A stretch of DNA of 64,000 nucleotides from SKPT01 sp040905445 (GCA_040905445.1 JBBDRN010000020.1:1-64000); one strand, 5' to 3'; positions 16,301 to 26,665 are shown, counted from the stretch's first letter. Numbers and translations: made by a program. The notes: generated by a model from the sequence alone, not told the origin.

Positions 16301-16332
16301 ATCCGTGTGCATCTGTGTTCATCTGTGGCTAT
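16301..16332 (+). repeat. ATCTGTGTTCATCTGTGGC-type dispersed repeat
   Basis: This short motif recurs, degenerate, at 55559-55574 in reverse orientation (AGCCACAGATGAATAC) and, in a related TTCGTGTCC form, at about 58350-58386. Such text-like repeats are often found in front of genes in GC-rich environmental bacteria. Confidence 0.4.
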
Positions 16333-16358
16333 CCTCCTCTCCCCACAGAGGACAACCC

Positions 16359-17351
16359 ATGCACTACACCCACCTCGGCCGCACCGGCCTGCGCGTCAGC
16401 CCGATCTGCCTCGGCACCATGAACTTTGGCTGGCAGACCGAGCCCGCGCACAGCCACGCCATCATGGACCGCGCCCTCGAGCTCGGCATCAACTTCTTCG
16501 ACACCGCCGACGTCTACGGCATCCAGGCCGACAAGCCCGGGATCACCGAGACCATCCTCGGCGACTGGTTCGCCCACGGCTCCGCCCGCCGCGAGCGCGT
16601 CGTCCTCGCCACCAAGGTCTACAACGCCGTCAAACGCCCCGGCGAGCCCGAGCCCAACCGCGACGAGCGCCGCCTCTCGGCCATGAAGATCATGCGCCAC
16701 TGCGACGACTCGCTCCGCCGCATGAGGACCGACCGCATCGACCTCTACCAGATGCACCACGTCGATCGCGCCTGCCCCTGGGACGAGATCTGGCAGGCCA
16801 TGGAAACCCTCATCCGCCAGGGCAAGATCGTCTACGTCGGCTCCAGCAACTTCGCCGGCTGGGACATCGCCCGCTGCCACACCCTCGGCCAGCAGCGCGG
16901 GCTCGTCGGCCTCGTCAGCGAACAGTCCGTTTACAACCTCAGCAACCGCACCGTCGAGCTCGAGGTCGTCCCCGCCTGCCGTGAGCTCGGCCTCGGGCTG
17001 CTGCCATGGAGCCCGCTGGCCGGCGGCCTGCTCGGCGGCGCCCTCAAGCGACAGTCCCAGGGCCGACGCGGCAGCGAGCGGTTCCAGGCCCAGGTCAACA
17101 ACCACCGCCACCAGCTCCAGGCCTACGAAACCCTCTGCGACGAGCTCGGCCACAGCCCCGCCGACGTCGCGCTGGCCTGGCTGCTCGCCAACCCCACTGT
17201 CACCGCCCCCATCATCGGCCCACGCACTCTCGACCAGCTCGAGCAGGCGGTCAAGACCCTCGACGTCGAACTGGAAGAAAATACCCTTGAACGCCTCGAC
17301 GAAATCTGGCCCGGCCCGGGCGGCGAAGCGCCCAAGGCATACGCGTGGTAG
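16359..17351 (+). CDS. Aldo/keto reductase
   Basis: The 330-residue NAD(P)H-dependent oxidoreductase has a TIM-barrel fold. Start ATG 16359 follows GAGG with a 7-nt gap. The catalytic tetrad is complete: Asp and Tyr in NFFDTADVYG, Lys in VVLATKVY and His in YQMHHVD. The cofactor region near the C-terminus (IIGPRTLDQLEQAVKTLD) is also typical. It resembles the YghZ/Kv-beta-like group acting on sugar or short-chain aldehydes; the substrate is unknown. It is an island between two repeat arrays and probably a single-gene unit. Confidence 0.9.
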   Translation: MHYTHLGRTGLRVSPICLGTMNFGWQTEPAHSHAIMDRALELGINFFDTADVYGIQADKPGITETILGDWFAHGSARRERVVLATKVYNAVKRPGEPEPNRDERRLSAMKIMRHCDDSLRRMRTDRIDLYQMHHVDRACPWDEIWQAMETLIRQGKIVYVGSSNFAGWDIARCHTLGQQRGLVGLVSEQSVYNLSNRTVELEVVPACRELGLGLLPWSPLAGGLLGGALKRQSQGRRGSERFQAQVNNHRHQLQAYETLCDELGHSPADVALAWLLANPTVTAPIIGPRTLDQLEQAVKTLDVELEENTLERLDEIWPGPGGEAPKAYAW

Positions 17352-17511
17352 GGGGGGAGGAAGTCAGGGAAGTCGAGGAAGTCGGGGAAGTCAAGGAATG
17401 CGTCAACCGCCGCCCCTTGCGACCTGCTCGGCTTCCCCCGCTCCTTGCCCCCTCCGACTTCCGCCTTCCTCGACTTCCCTGACTTCTGACTCCCCTGACT
17501 TCCCTGGCTCT
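17350..17511. repeat. Second GGAAGTC / GACTTCC inverted array
   Basis: Direct units (GGAAGTCAGGGAAGTCGAGG and so on, 17355-17398) are followed after a ~60-nt loop by the reverse units (GACTTCCCTGACTTCTGACT and so on, 17456-17506). The array begins at the aldo/keto reductase stop codon and ends 4 nt before the next start codon, so it fills the whole intergenic space. Confidence 0.6.
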
Positions 17512-17514
17512 CCC

Positions 17515-18294
17515 ATGCCCACCCCCGCCGCCCAATACCTCGACCGCTGCCGCGATCTGCTTGACGCCGTCGCCGCGCAGCAGTCCGCCATCGCCCAGGC
17601 CGCCGACTGGTTCGCCCACACCATTCTCGCCGGCCGCATGGTCCATGTCTTTGGCAGCGGGCACAGCCGCATCATGGTCGAGGAGATGTGGCCGCGCTAC
17701 GGCTCGTTCCCCGGCTTCAACCCGATCGTCGAATTGTCGCTGACCCACCATACCCAGGTCGTCGGCGCCAACGGCCAGCGACAGGCCATGTTTCTCGAAA
17801 ACGTGCCCGGCCTCGCCGAGCGCATCCTCCGCAACTTCAACCTCGCCGCCGATGACACCGCGCTCGTCATCTCCTCCAGCGGCTGCAACGTGGTGCCCAT
17901 CGAGATCGCTCAGGGCTTCCGCGCCCGCGGCGTCCGCACGGTCGCCATCGTCAGCCGCGCCCACAGCGACGCCAGCACGAGCCAGCACCCGGCCGGCGAC
18001 AAGCTCGCCGACCACGCCGACCTCGTCCTCGATACTGGGGCGCCGGTCGGCGATGCGATGGTTCAACTCGAAGGCATGGAGATGCCCGTCGCCCCCGGCT
18101 CGACCGTCGCCGGGTGCATGCTCATCAACGCCATCAAGGCCGAGCTTGCCCGGCGCCTGACCGACGCCGGCCATCCGCCGCTTGCGCTGGCCAGCGGCGC
18201 GGTGGTCGGTCAGGCCCGCGCGCGGGAAATCTTCGAATCCGCTTACGACGAGCACGCCCGGCGCATGGCCCGACTCTATGAGCGGGCGGATTAG
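17515..18294 (+). CDS. SIS-domain sugar phosphate-binding protein (UPF0309-like)
   Basis: The 259-residue protein contains one SIS domain with phosphosugar-binding signatures VHVFGSGHSRIMVEEM and ALVISSSGCNVVPIEIAQ. The family is close to the GmhA/AgaS/MurQ-type isomerases and etherases. Length and the GSGHS motif match the uncharacterised UPF0309 family, suggested to act on amino-sugar phosphates. Start ATG 17515 has no Shine-Dalgarno sequence because a GACTTCC repeat array abuts it, so translation may depend on a leader structure or another mechanism. The exact reaction is unknown. Confidence 0.85.
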   Translation: MPTPAAQYLDRCRDLLDAVAAQQSAIAQAADWFAHTILAGRMVHVFGSGHSRIMVEEMWPRYGSFPGFNPIVELSLTHHTQVVGANGQRQAMFLENVPGLAERILRNFNLAADDTALVISSSGCNVVPIEIAQGFRARGVRTVAIVSRAHSDASTSQHPAGDKLADHADLVLDTGAPVGDAMVQLEGMEMPVAPGSTVAGCMLINAIKAELARRLTDAGHPPLALASGAVVGQARAREIFESAYDEHARRMARLYERAD

Positions 18295-18396
18295 CCGCGA
18301 AGGCTCACGAAGCGGAGGCGGGACGAGGGGTTTCCCGGAGATCTGGTATAGCGAGCGCGGGTGACAGGCTGCGCGCGACCTGCCGTCGCGCCGTCC

Positions 18397-18939
18397 TCAG
18401 CGGCGGGCGAGGCAGACGCGCCGCGTGCCGCCGCCGCAACGGTCGATCGCTTCTTCGGCGATGAAGCTGCCTTCACCTTCGCGGTTGACCCACTGGGTGC
18501 TGTCGGGCGTGCGGATCTCGGTGCCGGCCATCTCCGCGCCGGAGCGCTCCATGTAGTCGGCTTCGACCTCGCCGGCAACGATGTCGCGGGCGTCGGCGGG
18601 CCACCGCTCGAAGAAGGCGATGAACGCGTCGGTCTGATCCTCGACGGCCTGCCAGTTCAGCCCGGTGATCTCGCCCGGCTGCGGGCATGTGCCGCAGGAG
18701 AAGACATGGGCCCGCACGCCCTCGGCCTCGCCGGAGGGCCCGACGATCGGCGGAAACGCGCTGGCGTCGGCGGTGAAGACCTCGTCGGACGACAGGTCGT
18801 AAAAGTAGGCGTTGCCGCCGCGGCCCATGCCGCTGCCGGCGTTGTACCAGGCGATCACGCCCAGGGCCACGCACAGCAGCACGATGGCGACGGCGATGGC
18901 GGCTGGCGAGTTGTTGTTGACCCAATCGCGAAAGCTCAT
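18397..18939 (-). CDS. Small membrane-anchored hypothetical protein
   Basis: The protein has 180 residues from ATG 18939 (AAAGGA 9 nt upstream). One N-terminal membrane helix (AIAVAIVLLCVALGVIAWY, about residues 14-32) anchors a soluble domain of about 145 residues outside the membrane. The domain contains a Cys pair in SCGTCPQPGEITGL, plausibly a disulfide or metal site, and two more cysteines near the C-terminus (RCGGG, RVCLARR). I recognise no named family, though anchored proteins of this layout are common in planctomycetes. It stands alone between convergent and divergent neighbours. Confidence 0.7.
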   Translation of the reverse strand: MSFRDWVNNNSPAAIAVAIVLLCVALGVIAWYNAGSGMGRGGNAYFYDLSSDEVFTADASAFPPIVGPSGEAEGVRAHVFSCGTCPQPGEITGLNWQAVEDQTDAFIAFFERWPADARDIVAGEVEADYMERSGAEMAGTEIRTPDSTQWVNREGEGSFIAEEAIDRCGGGTRRVCLARR

Positions 18940-19075
18940 TTGACAACGTCCTTTCTCAATGGCCCGGGACTCGGGCGAAACCTGCGTGAGGAGGCGGAAA
19001 TGCCGACGCCCAGTCTACCGCATCGCCCAACGGCCGACAAAGAGGCCTGCCGGCGGGGTCGGGCGGGCCCCACCG

Positions 19076-20167
19076 CTACCGCGCGGGCATGAGGTACATC
19101 GCGCGCGGGCTCTGGATCTCCAGGGCCCAGTCGCGCACCTGCCCGGCGCTCAGCTCCCCGACGTCGACGTTCAGGCGCGGGCTGTAGCCGAAGATGCCCA
19201 GCGGCCCGAAGCCCCCGCGCGCCTGCAGCCGCGTCACGTGCGGCGTCACGTCGTCCGGAATGCCCGCGCGCTCCGCGGCGAGCGCCACGGCATCGTGCAG
19301 GTAGCCCACGTCGTCGACCAGCCGCTGCTCGAGCGCCTCGCCGGCCGTGAACACCGCCCCGCTCGCCGCCGCCCGGATCTGCTCCTCGCTCAGGTCCGGC
19401 CGACCATGCTGGATCACCTCGACGAACCGCTCGTACGCCGGCTCGAGCATCGCCCGGCGGAGGCTCCGCTGCTCATCGTCCCACGGCTCGTGGATGCCGA
19501 AATCGTCCTTCTGCGGCGAGCCTTCGGCCACGATGACCTCCGGGGTGACGCCGATCTTCTCCAGCAGCCGGTCGATCGTAAATCCGGGCGCCATCACCCC
19601 GATCGATCCTGTCAGCGTGGTCGTCTCGGCGAAGATCGTGTCCGCAGGCATCGCCACGTAGTAGCCGCCGCTCGCCGCGATCGTCCCGAAGCTCGCGATG
19701 ATCGGCACGCTGCGCCCGTCGCTGGCGAGTTCGGCCTTGAAGCGCTCGATCTCCGCAAAGATGCGGTCCGACGCGCCCATGTGCCCGCCCGAGGAGTCGA
19801 TGCGCAGCACGATCGCCCGCGGCAGGTCCTCCCGGAGCTGGCGCAAGCTCAGTCGGACGAACTCGTACGTGGCGTCGTTGATCAGGCCTTCGATGGGCAG
19901 GACGACGATGCGGTGCGCCTCGTCGCCCTCGCTGTGGACCACCTCCCGCGGACCGGCGCCCGTCAGCGACGAGACGATCAGCCCGAGGTAGACGTTGGCC
20001 AGCAGCGACAGCACCAGCAGGCCCAGGAGCATCGAGCTCAGCAGGCGCGTCAGCGCGGTGCGCGGGCCGCTCGGCTGGGGCGCCATCGGCATGTACGCCG
20101 GCGGCGGAGGCGGCGGCGGGGTGTCGCTCGGGCGTTCGATCGGCGGGCGCGGGTCCGGGTCGGGCAT
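19076..20167 (-). CDS. sppA: Signal peptide peptidase SppA (short form)
   Basis: The protein has 363 residues from ATG 20167, with AGGAG 8 nt upstream. An N-terminal proline-rich cytoplasmic segment (PPPPPPPAY) precedes one membrane helix (LLSSMLLGLLVLSLLANVYL) and then one S49 protease domain. The nucleophile serine is in IAASGGYYVAMPAD, followed by TLTGSIGV, and the general-base lysine is in AEGSPQKDD, aligned with the Bacillus-type SppA lysine. The enzyme degrades released signal peptides within the membrane. It is divergently placed to an M48 membrane peptidase across a 273-bp region. Confidence 0.9.
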   Translation of the reverse strand: MPDPDPRPPIERPSDTPPPPPPPAYMPMAPQPSGPRTALTRLLSSMLLGLLVLSLLANVYLGLIVSSLTGAGPREVVHSEGDEAHRIVVLPIEGLINDATYEFVRLSLRQLREDLPRAIVLRIDSSGGHMGASDRIFAEIERFKAELASDGRSVPIIASFGTIAASGGYYVAMPADTIFAETTTLTGSIGVMAPGFTIDRLLEKIGVTPEVIVAEGSPQKDDFGIHEPWDDEQRSLRRAMLEPAYERFVEVIQHGRPDLSEEQIRAAASGAVFTAGEALEQRLVDDVGYLHDAVALAAERAGIPDDVTPHVTRLQARGGFGPLGIFGYSPRLNVDVGELSAGQVRDWALEIQSPRAMYLMPAR

Positions 20168-20440
20168 GAATCGGCTCCTGTCGGGCGAGGGCGAGGCGGC
20201 TGAGCAATGTGCGGCCGCGGCACGAACGGTCAGCACGGACACGGTGCCGCGGATCGTCGAAAGAATATCGCCTGTCGCCATCGGCGTCTTGAATGACGGA
20301 TATCCGCTCTGCGTACGCCGAACCGTCAACCGGGGGTCGGCCTCGCGCTCGCGGCGGGCCCGGCGTCTGGCCGATTCCTACACTGATGACGGCCGCTGCC
20401 AACCCGTCTGCCTCCGCTGAACCCCCCGCGCGACCCGCTC

Positions 20441-21955
20441 ATGCAACTTCTGCTCCTGGCCCTGGTCCTCGGCATTTTCCTCCACGACGCCGCCGTGAGC
20501 CCCGGTGCCGCGCCTGCCGCGGACGGGGCGGTGCTGCTGGCGCTGATGTTCCTGCCCCGCCTCGGGCTGCTCGGCACGCTCTGGCTCGCGTCCCGGACGA
20601 CGCTGCGGAGCCTCGGCCGCGCCGGCGGGCAGCGCGCGATGCTCCGCCTCGATCGCTTCAGCGGCCTCTACCGCGCCGGCGCGATCGGCCTCTACGCCCT
20701 CGAACTGCACCTCGGCTCCCTGCGCTGGCTGCGCAGCCTCACCGGCGACCTCGTCCTCCTCGACGAGTTGGTCTTCCTCGCCCCCACGCTGGGCATGCTC
20801 GCCGCGGTCTGGGTCTTCTACTACCCGATCGAGCGGCGGATCCGCGAGGCGTCGCTGATGGGGCGGCTGGACACCGGCCGGCCGATCTACCCGCTGCTGA
20901 CGCGCGGCCAATACGTCCTCAGCCAGGTCCGCCACCAGATGGCGCTCATCCTCGTGCCGTTGCTGATGATCATGACCTGGTCGCAGCTCGTCGAGCGCTA
21001 CGTCGCGCCGCACTGGCGGCTGTTCGGCCATGACCCGCAGCCGATGCTGATGGTCGCCGGCGCCGCGGGCATCTTCCTGCTCGCGCCGCTGATCATGCGG
21101 CATGTGTGGGACACCGCACCCCTGCCCGCCGGCGAGCTGCGCGACCGGCTCGTGGCGATGTGCCACCGCCACCGTGTTGGCGTCCGCGAGCTGCTGCTGT
21201 GGCGCACGTTCGGCGGGATGATCAACGCGGCGGTGATGGGCCTCGTGCCGCGCCTGCGCTACATCCTGCTGACCGACGCGCTGCTGGAGATGGTCCGCCG
21301 CGAGCAGGTCGAGGCCGTCATGGCCCACGAGCTGGCGCACGTGCGGCGGCATCACATGTTCTGGCTGCTGGCCGCGGCGCTCGGCGCGCTGGGGGTGCTG
21401 GAGCTGGTCTACCTGGCGCTGTTTACGACGATCGCGGGCTACCTGCCCGCCGCGCCGGCCGAGAGCGGGCCGATGATCGTCCACGCCGGCTGGGCCGGCG
21501 ATGCGTGGGCGATGCTCGCCACGGCGCTGGCCACGCTGGCGAGTCCCCAGGCGCTGGTGGGGGCGACGCTCGCCGCCGCGGGGGCGTCGTGGGTCGCGAT
21601 CTTCGGGTGGGTCTCGCGCCGCATCGAGCGCCAGGCCGACACCTTTGCCGTCCAGCACCTCGCCGGCGAGCGCGAGCAGCCCGCCCGCGACGCGGCGGGA
21701 CGACTGCTCGTCGACGTCGAGTCGGTGCAGACGATGGTCGCCGCCCTCCAGGCCGTCGCCGACCTCAACCACATCCCGCCCGAGCGGCGCAGTTGGCGGC
21801 ACGGGTCGATCGTCTGGCGGCAGCGCTACCTCCGCCGCCTCGTCGGCGAGCGCGTCGACCGGCTGCCGATCGACCGGCAGATGCGCTGGATCAAGCTCGC
21901 GTCGGCCGCGGCCGTGCTTGTCGTGGTCGCGGCGTACGCGATGGTCGGCGTGTGA
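20441..21955 (+). CDS. M48-family membrane metallopeptidase
   Basis: The protein has 504 residues with about eight hydrophobic segments. The zinc site HELAH (in AVMAHELAHVRRHH) follows a membrane-associated region, and the third ligand glutamate is in RRIERQADTFAVQH. It resembles CAAX-protease/HtpX-like M48 enzymes that remove damaged membrane proteins, but its N-terminal half (four helices before the catalytic part) is longer than in HtpX (about 290 residues). Start ATG 20441 has only a poor ribosome binding site; a TACACT -10-like box lies at about 20379-20384. Confidence 0.85.
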   Translation: MQLLLLALVLGIFLHDAAVSPGAAPAADGAVLLALMFLPRLGLLGTLWLASRTTLRSLGRAGGQRAMLRLDRFSGLYRAGAIGLYALELHLGSLRWLRSLTGDLVLLDELVFLAPTLGMLAAVWVFYYPIERRIREASLMGRLDTGRPIYPLLTRGQYVLSQVRHQMALILVPLLMIMTWSQLVERYVAPHWRLFGHDPQPMLMVAGAAGIFLLAPLIMRHVWDTAPLPAGELRDRLVAMCHRHRVGVRELLLWRTFGGMINAAVMGLVPRLRYILLTDALLEMVRREQVEAVMAHELAHVRRHHMFWLLAAALGALGVLELVYLALFTTIAGYLPAAPAESGPMIVHAGWAGDAWAMLATALATLASPQALVGATLAAAGASWVAIFGWVSRRIERQADTFAVQHLAGEREQPARDAAGRLLVDVESVQTMVAALQAVADLNHIPPERRSWRHGSIVWRQRYLRRLVGERVDRLPIDRQMRWIKLASAAAVLVVVAAYAMVGV

Positions 21956-22011
21956 GGAAGGCGGCCGTCCCCCCTCCTGCGTCGCCCGCGGGCGACCGCT
22001 AACATGAGCCC

Positions 22012-22917
22012 ATGCGCTTCATCAAGATGCATGGCCTCGGCAACGACTACGTCTACGTCAACGGCTTCGAGGAGGCCGTCGCCGACCCCGCGGCCCTGGC
22101 GCCACGCATCGCCGACCGCCACTTCGGTGTCGGCGGCGACGGGCTCATCCTCGTCCTCCCGCCCCAGCCCGGCGTCGACGCCCACGTCCGCATGCGCATG
22201 TTCAACAGCGACGGCTCCGAAGCGGAGATGTGCGGCAACGGCGTGCGCTGCGTCTGCAAGCTCGCCCACGACCATGGCATCACGACGGCGAACCCCATGC
22301 GCGTGCAGACCGGCGCGGGCGTGCTCAGCCTGCGCTACGAGCTCGGCGCGGATGGCAACGTCGCCGAGGTGACCGTCAACATGGGCGCGCCCGTGCTGGA
22401 GGCGGGGCGCATTCCCGTCGCCATCCCCGGCGTGGACGCGGGCGTGCAGGTGCTTGACGTGCCGGGCCCGAGCGACGCGTGCCCCGGGCCCGAGCAGGCG
22501 CAGAGGATGGGCGACGCCGGTGTCCAGCCGCGGATGACCTGCGTGTCCATGGGCAACCCGCACGCGGTGATCTACTGCGCCGACGTGGCGGGCGTGCCGC
22601 TGGAGGCGATCGGGCCGATCCTCGAGTTCCACCCCTGGTTCCCCCGGCGCATCAACGTCCACTTCGTCGAGGTTCGCGCCCGCGACGAGGTGACGATGCG
22701 CACCTGGGAGCGAGGCAGCGGCATCACGCTCGCCTGCGGGACGGGCGCCGCGGCCGTGTGCGTCGCGGGCGTGCTGACCGGCCGCACCGACCGCGCGATC
22801 ACCGCGCACCTGCCCGGCGGCGACCTCAAGCTGCACTGGCACGACCCGCAGCAGGGGGGGCACGTCGACATGGCCGGCCCCGCCACCGAAGTCTTCATCG
22901 GCGACTGGCCGGCGTAG
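22012..22917 (+). CDS. dapF: Diaminopimelate epimerase
   Basis: The 301-residue enzyme converts LL- to meso-diaminopimelate for lysine and peptidoglycan. The two catalytic cysteines are in MCGNGVRCVCK and LACGTGAAAVCVAG; the N-terminus reads MHGLGNDYVYVN as expected. Start ATG 22012 lacks a clear Shine-Dalgarno site, and TAACAT lies only 6 nt upstream, so a leaderless transcript is possible. The middle segment (around residues 150-180) is somewhat longer than in E. coli DapF. A dispersed inverted repeat follows the stop codon and could act as terminator. Confidence 0.95.
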   Translation: MRFIKMHGLGNDYVYVNGFEEAVADPAALAPRIADRHFGVGGDGLILVLPPQPGVDAHVRMRMFNSDGSEAEMCGNGVRCVCKLAHDHGITTANPMRVQTGAGVLSLRYELGADGNVAEVTVNMGAPVLEAGRIPVAIPGVDAGVQVLDVPGPSDACPGPEQAQRMGDAGVQPRMTCVSMGNPHAVIYCADVAGVPLEAIGPILEFHPWFPRRINVHFVEVRARDEVTMRTWERGSGITLACGTGAAAVCVAGVLTGRTDRAITAHLPGGDLKLHWHDPQQGGHVDMAGPATEVFIGDWPA

Positions 22918-22922
22918 CGGAA

Positions 22923-23024
22923 TTCTCGCAGAGGACGCAGAGAGCGCAGAGGCCACGGAGGAGCGCTCACACCACGGCACCCCACCCCCACTTTCCCCTG
23001 CGCCCTCCGCGGCCTCTGCGAGAA
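22923..23024. repeat. Inverted repeat with TTCTCGCAGAG arms after dapF
   Basis: The arms 22923-22933 and 23014-23024 are perfect complements. The left arm continues as GACGCAGAGAGCGCAGAGGC and the right arm has the matching CGCGGCCTCTGCGAGAA sequence with a few mismatches. It begins 5 nt after the dapF stop codon, so it may act as a terminator. A single-arm copy is at 7051-7080. Confidence 0.65.
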
Positions 23025-23042
23025 CTCCCCCCCCCCCCGCGA

Positions 23043-23070
23043 TTGACGTATCGCCCCCGGCGGGGATAAT
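23043..23070 (+). promoter_or_regulatory. Sigma70-type promoter of tig
   Basis: TTGACG (23043-23048), a 16-bp spacer and GATAAT (23065-23070) form a good promoter. Transcription would start near 23077, giving a leader of about 127 nt before the trigger factor start codon. Confidence 0.6.
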
Positions 23071-23079
23071 GCGCGGCTT

Positions 23080-23152
23080 CCTGTCGAGGTACCGGCACTT
23101 GCCGCGGGCGCAGTGCCAGGCGTGGGTCGACAGGAGCGAGCCCACCTCCCAC
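23080..23152 (+). promoter_or_regulatory. Structured 5' leader of tig
   Basis: Two nested stems are perfect: CCTGTCGA with TCGACAGG (23080-23087 / 23127-23134) and GGCACT with AGTGCC (23094-23099 / 23112-23117). An alternative hairpin pairs GTGGG (23122-23126) with CCCAC (23141-23145), which is incompatible with the outer stem. Mutually exclusive stems in a leader suggest regulation. I do not recognise a known riboswitch class. Confidence 0.35.
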
Positions 23153-23203
23153 GCCCCGCATCCCCATCCCTTGCCACCTCACGCTGATCAGGAGCCCCCG
23201 GCC

Positions 23204-24661
23204 ATGGCCGAGCAGGACAAAGACAACCCCACCCCCGCCACCCCCGCCACCGACACCCCCGACGCGACCGACGCTGCGACGGAGGCGAAGCCCGAGCAGA
23301 GCGTGGCAGTCGAGGACGTGGGCCCGGCGCGGAAGAAGCTGGTCATCGAGATCCCCGAGTCGCGGATCGCCGGCAAGATCGAGGAGTCGTACGGCAAGCT
23401 GCGCGACGAGGCGGTGCTGCCCGGCTTCCGCCGCGGCCGCGCCCCGCGGCGCCTGATCGAGCGGCGTTTCGGCGAGTCGGTGCGCGACGACGTCAAGGGC
23501 CAGCTCCTGTCCGAGGCCTATTCGCAGGCGATCGAGGACGAGTCGCTTGCGGTGATCGGCGAGCCGGACGTCAAGGACCTGGAGCAGATCGAGCTGCCCA
23601 AGTCCGGGCCGCTCAAGTTCGAGGTGGAGGTGGAGATCTCGCCGGAGGTCGCGCTCCCGGCGTTCGAGGAGCTGAAGGTCGAGAAGCAGCCGACGGCGGT
23701 GACGGACGAGGACATCCAGAAGGAGATCGACCGGGTGCGTGAGCGGATGGGCGAGCCCCGGGCCGTCGAGGGCGAGCCCGTGCAGGCCGACGACTTCGTC
23801 ATCGCGGATGTCAAGGTGCATGCCGGCGCGGATGCGGGCCAGGATGCGGAGGTGCTGATCGAGCAGAGTGGGACGCACGTCTGGGTGGCCGGCGAGTCGC
23901 GCGAGTTCCGCGGCCACGTCGTGGGCATTGTCGTCGACGACCTCGGCCAGCGCCTGGCGGGCAAGACGACGGGCGACGAAGAGGTCATCTCCACCACCGG
24001 GCCCGCCGGCCACGAGGACGAGCGGATCAAGGACCAGCCGATCACCATCCGTTTGAAGATCACCGGCGTCGAGCGGATCGAGCCGGCGTCCGTCGACCAG
24101 TTGGTGCAGCGCATGGGCGTCGAGTCGGAGCAGGCGCTGCGCGACCGCGCCCGCGAGATGCTCGAGCAGCGAAGCCAGCAGGAGCAGCAGGAGGCGATGC
24201 ACAAGCAGGTCACCGATCAGCTCCTGGAGAAGGTCGAGATGGAGCTGCCCGAGGACATGACCACGCGGCAGACCGATCGCGTGCTGTCGCGGCGGCGGAT
24301 GGAGCTGGCCTACGAAGGCAAGGGCGAGCACGAGGTCGAGCAGGAGATCGCCGAGCTGCGTGCCGGCTCGGAGGAGGAGGCCAAGCGGCAGCTCAAGCTC
24401 TTTTTCATCATCGATCAGGCCGCCAAGGACCTCGAGATCGAGGTCGCCGAGAGCGAGATCAACGGCCGCATCACGATGATGGCCATGCGCCAGGGCCGTC
24501 GGCCCGAAAAGCTGCGCCAGGAGCTGCACGCTCGCGGCGAGCTGGAGCACATCTACATGCAGATGCGCGAGCACAAGACGCTCGACGCCATCCTCGCCAA
24601 GGTCCAGGTCGAGGAGAAGGCGGGCGACGAGAAACCGGCCGACGAAAAGCCGGCGGAGTGA
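23204..24661 (+). CDS. tig: Trigger factor chaperone
   Basis: The protein has 485 residues from ATG 23204 (AGGAG 9 nt upstream). It binds ribosomes near the exit tunnel and chaperones nascent chains. The ribosome-binding domain has the signature VLPGFRRGRAPRRLIERRFG. A PPIase-like middle domain and the long helical C-terminal domain follow. The first 40 residues before the conserved part are an unusual P/A/T/D-rich extension, encoded partly by a CCACCCCCG simple repeat (23227-23252). It heads a tig - small membrane protein - clpX cluster in which clpP, usually between them, is absent. Confidence 0.93.
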   Translation: MAEQDKDNPTPATPATDTPDATDAATEAKPEQSVAVEDVGPARKKLVIEIPESRIAGKIEESYGKLRDEAVLPGFRRGRAPRRLIERRFGESVRDDVKGQLLSEAYSQAIEDESLAVIGEPDVKDLEQIELPKSGPLKFEVEVEISPEVALPAFEELKVEKQPTAVTDEDIQKEIDRVRERMGEPRAVEGEPVQADDFVIADVKVHAGADAGQDAEVLIEQSGTHVWVAGESREFRGHVVGIVVDDLGQRLAGKTTGDEEVISTTGPAGHEDERIKDQPITIRLKITGVERIEPASVDQLVQRMGVESEQALRDRAREMLEQRSQQEQQEAMHKQVTDQLLEKVEMELPEDMTTRQTDRVLSRRRMELAYEGKGEHEVEQEIAELRAGSEEEAKRQLKLFFIIDQAAKDLEIEVAESEINGRITMMAMRQGRRPEKLRQELHARGELEHIYMQMREHKTLDAILAKVQVEEKAGDEKPADEKPAE

Positions 24662-24668
24662 CTGGATC

Positions 24669-24977
24669 GTGATGCTGACGCCCGAGACAGGCTGGATGCT
24701 GGTCCTGGCGTGGTCGCCCTCGCGGGTGATCTCCTCGGCCGCGATGCTCGCCGGGGCGGTGATCCTGCTCGTGCTCGTCGGCGTCGTGGTCCGACGACTG
24801 GTGGTCGGCCGCGGCGACCAGGCGCCCGCCCAGCGCGCGGGCCTGACGCTGCGCGAGATGCGGCGGATGCACGAGGCCGGGGAGCTGTCCGACGAGGAGT
24901 TTGAGGCCGTCAAGGCTTCGCTCGCGCGCCGGATGGAGCAGGCGGAGGACCGGGGCGGCGGCGGCGCGCGGCGCTGA
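24669..24977 (+). CDS. Small membrane protein with SHOCT-like C-terminus
   Basis: The protein has 102 residues starting at GTG 24669 or ATG 24672, 7 nt after the tig stop codon, so it is co-transcribed. One membrane helix (about residues 24-46, LAGAVILLVLVGVVVRRLVV) is followed by a short domain LTLREMRRMHEAGELSDEEF-EAVK of the SHOCT type, a small helical hairpin found at the ends of many membrane proteins, likely for oligomerisation. Its occupation of the usual clpP position is noteworthy, but no protease residues are present. Function unknown. Confidence 0.75.
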   Translation: MMLTPETGWMLVLAWSPSRVISSAAMLAGAVILLVLVGVVVRRLVVGRGDQAPAQRAGLTLREMRRMHEAGELSDEEFEAVKASLARRMEQAEDRGGGGARR

Positions 24978-25264
24978 GGGTCGGCGGGCGACACGCCGAA
25001 TTTCCGCGCCATGGTCGACGATTCCCCTCACGCCGCGCATCGCGGCGGCGAAGTCCCGCTGGCGTCGGGAACTGCGAAAAATCAGGTGCGGGCATCCCCG
25101 AGGCCGGGGGGCATCGACTATGATGGTCCATGCGCCCGATGGCCCGGCGATGAGCCGGGCGGGGCATCAAGCGGGCGGGTGATCTGGACGATCAGTCGTG
25201 GGTCCGCCCACGCGCGCGGCGGGGCCGCCCGCGACCCGCAAATCGCAGCAACTCAGGATCAGCA

Positions 25265-26665
<1,401 letters not shown>

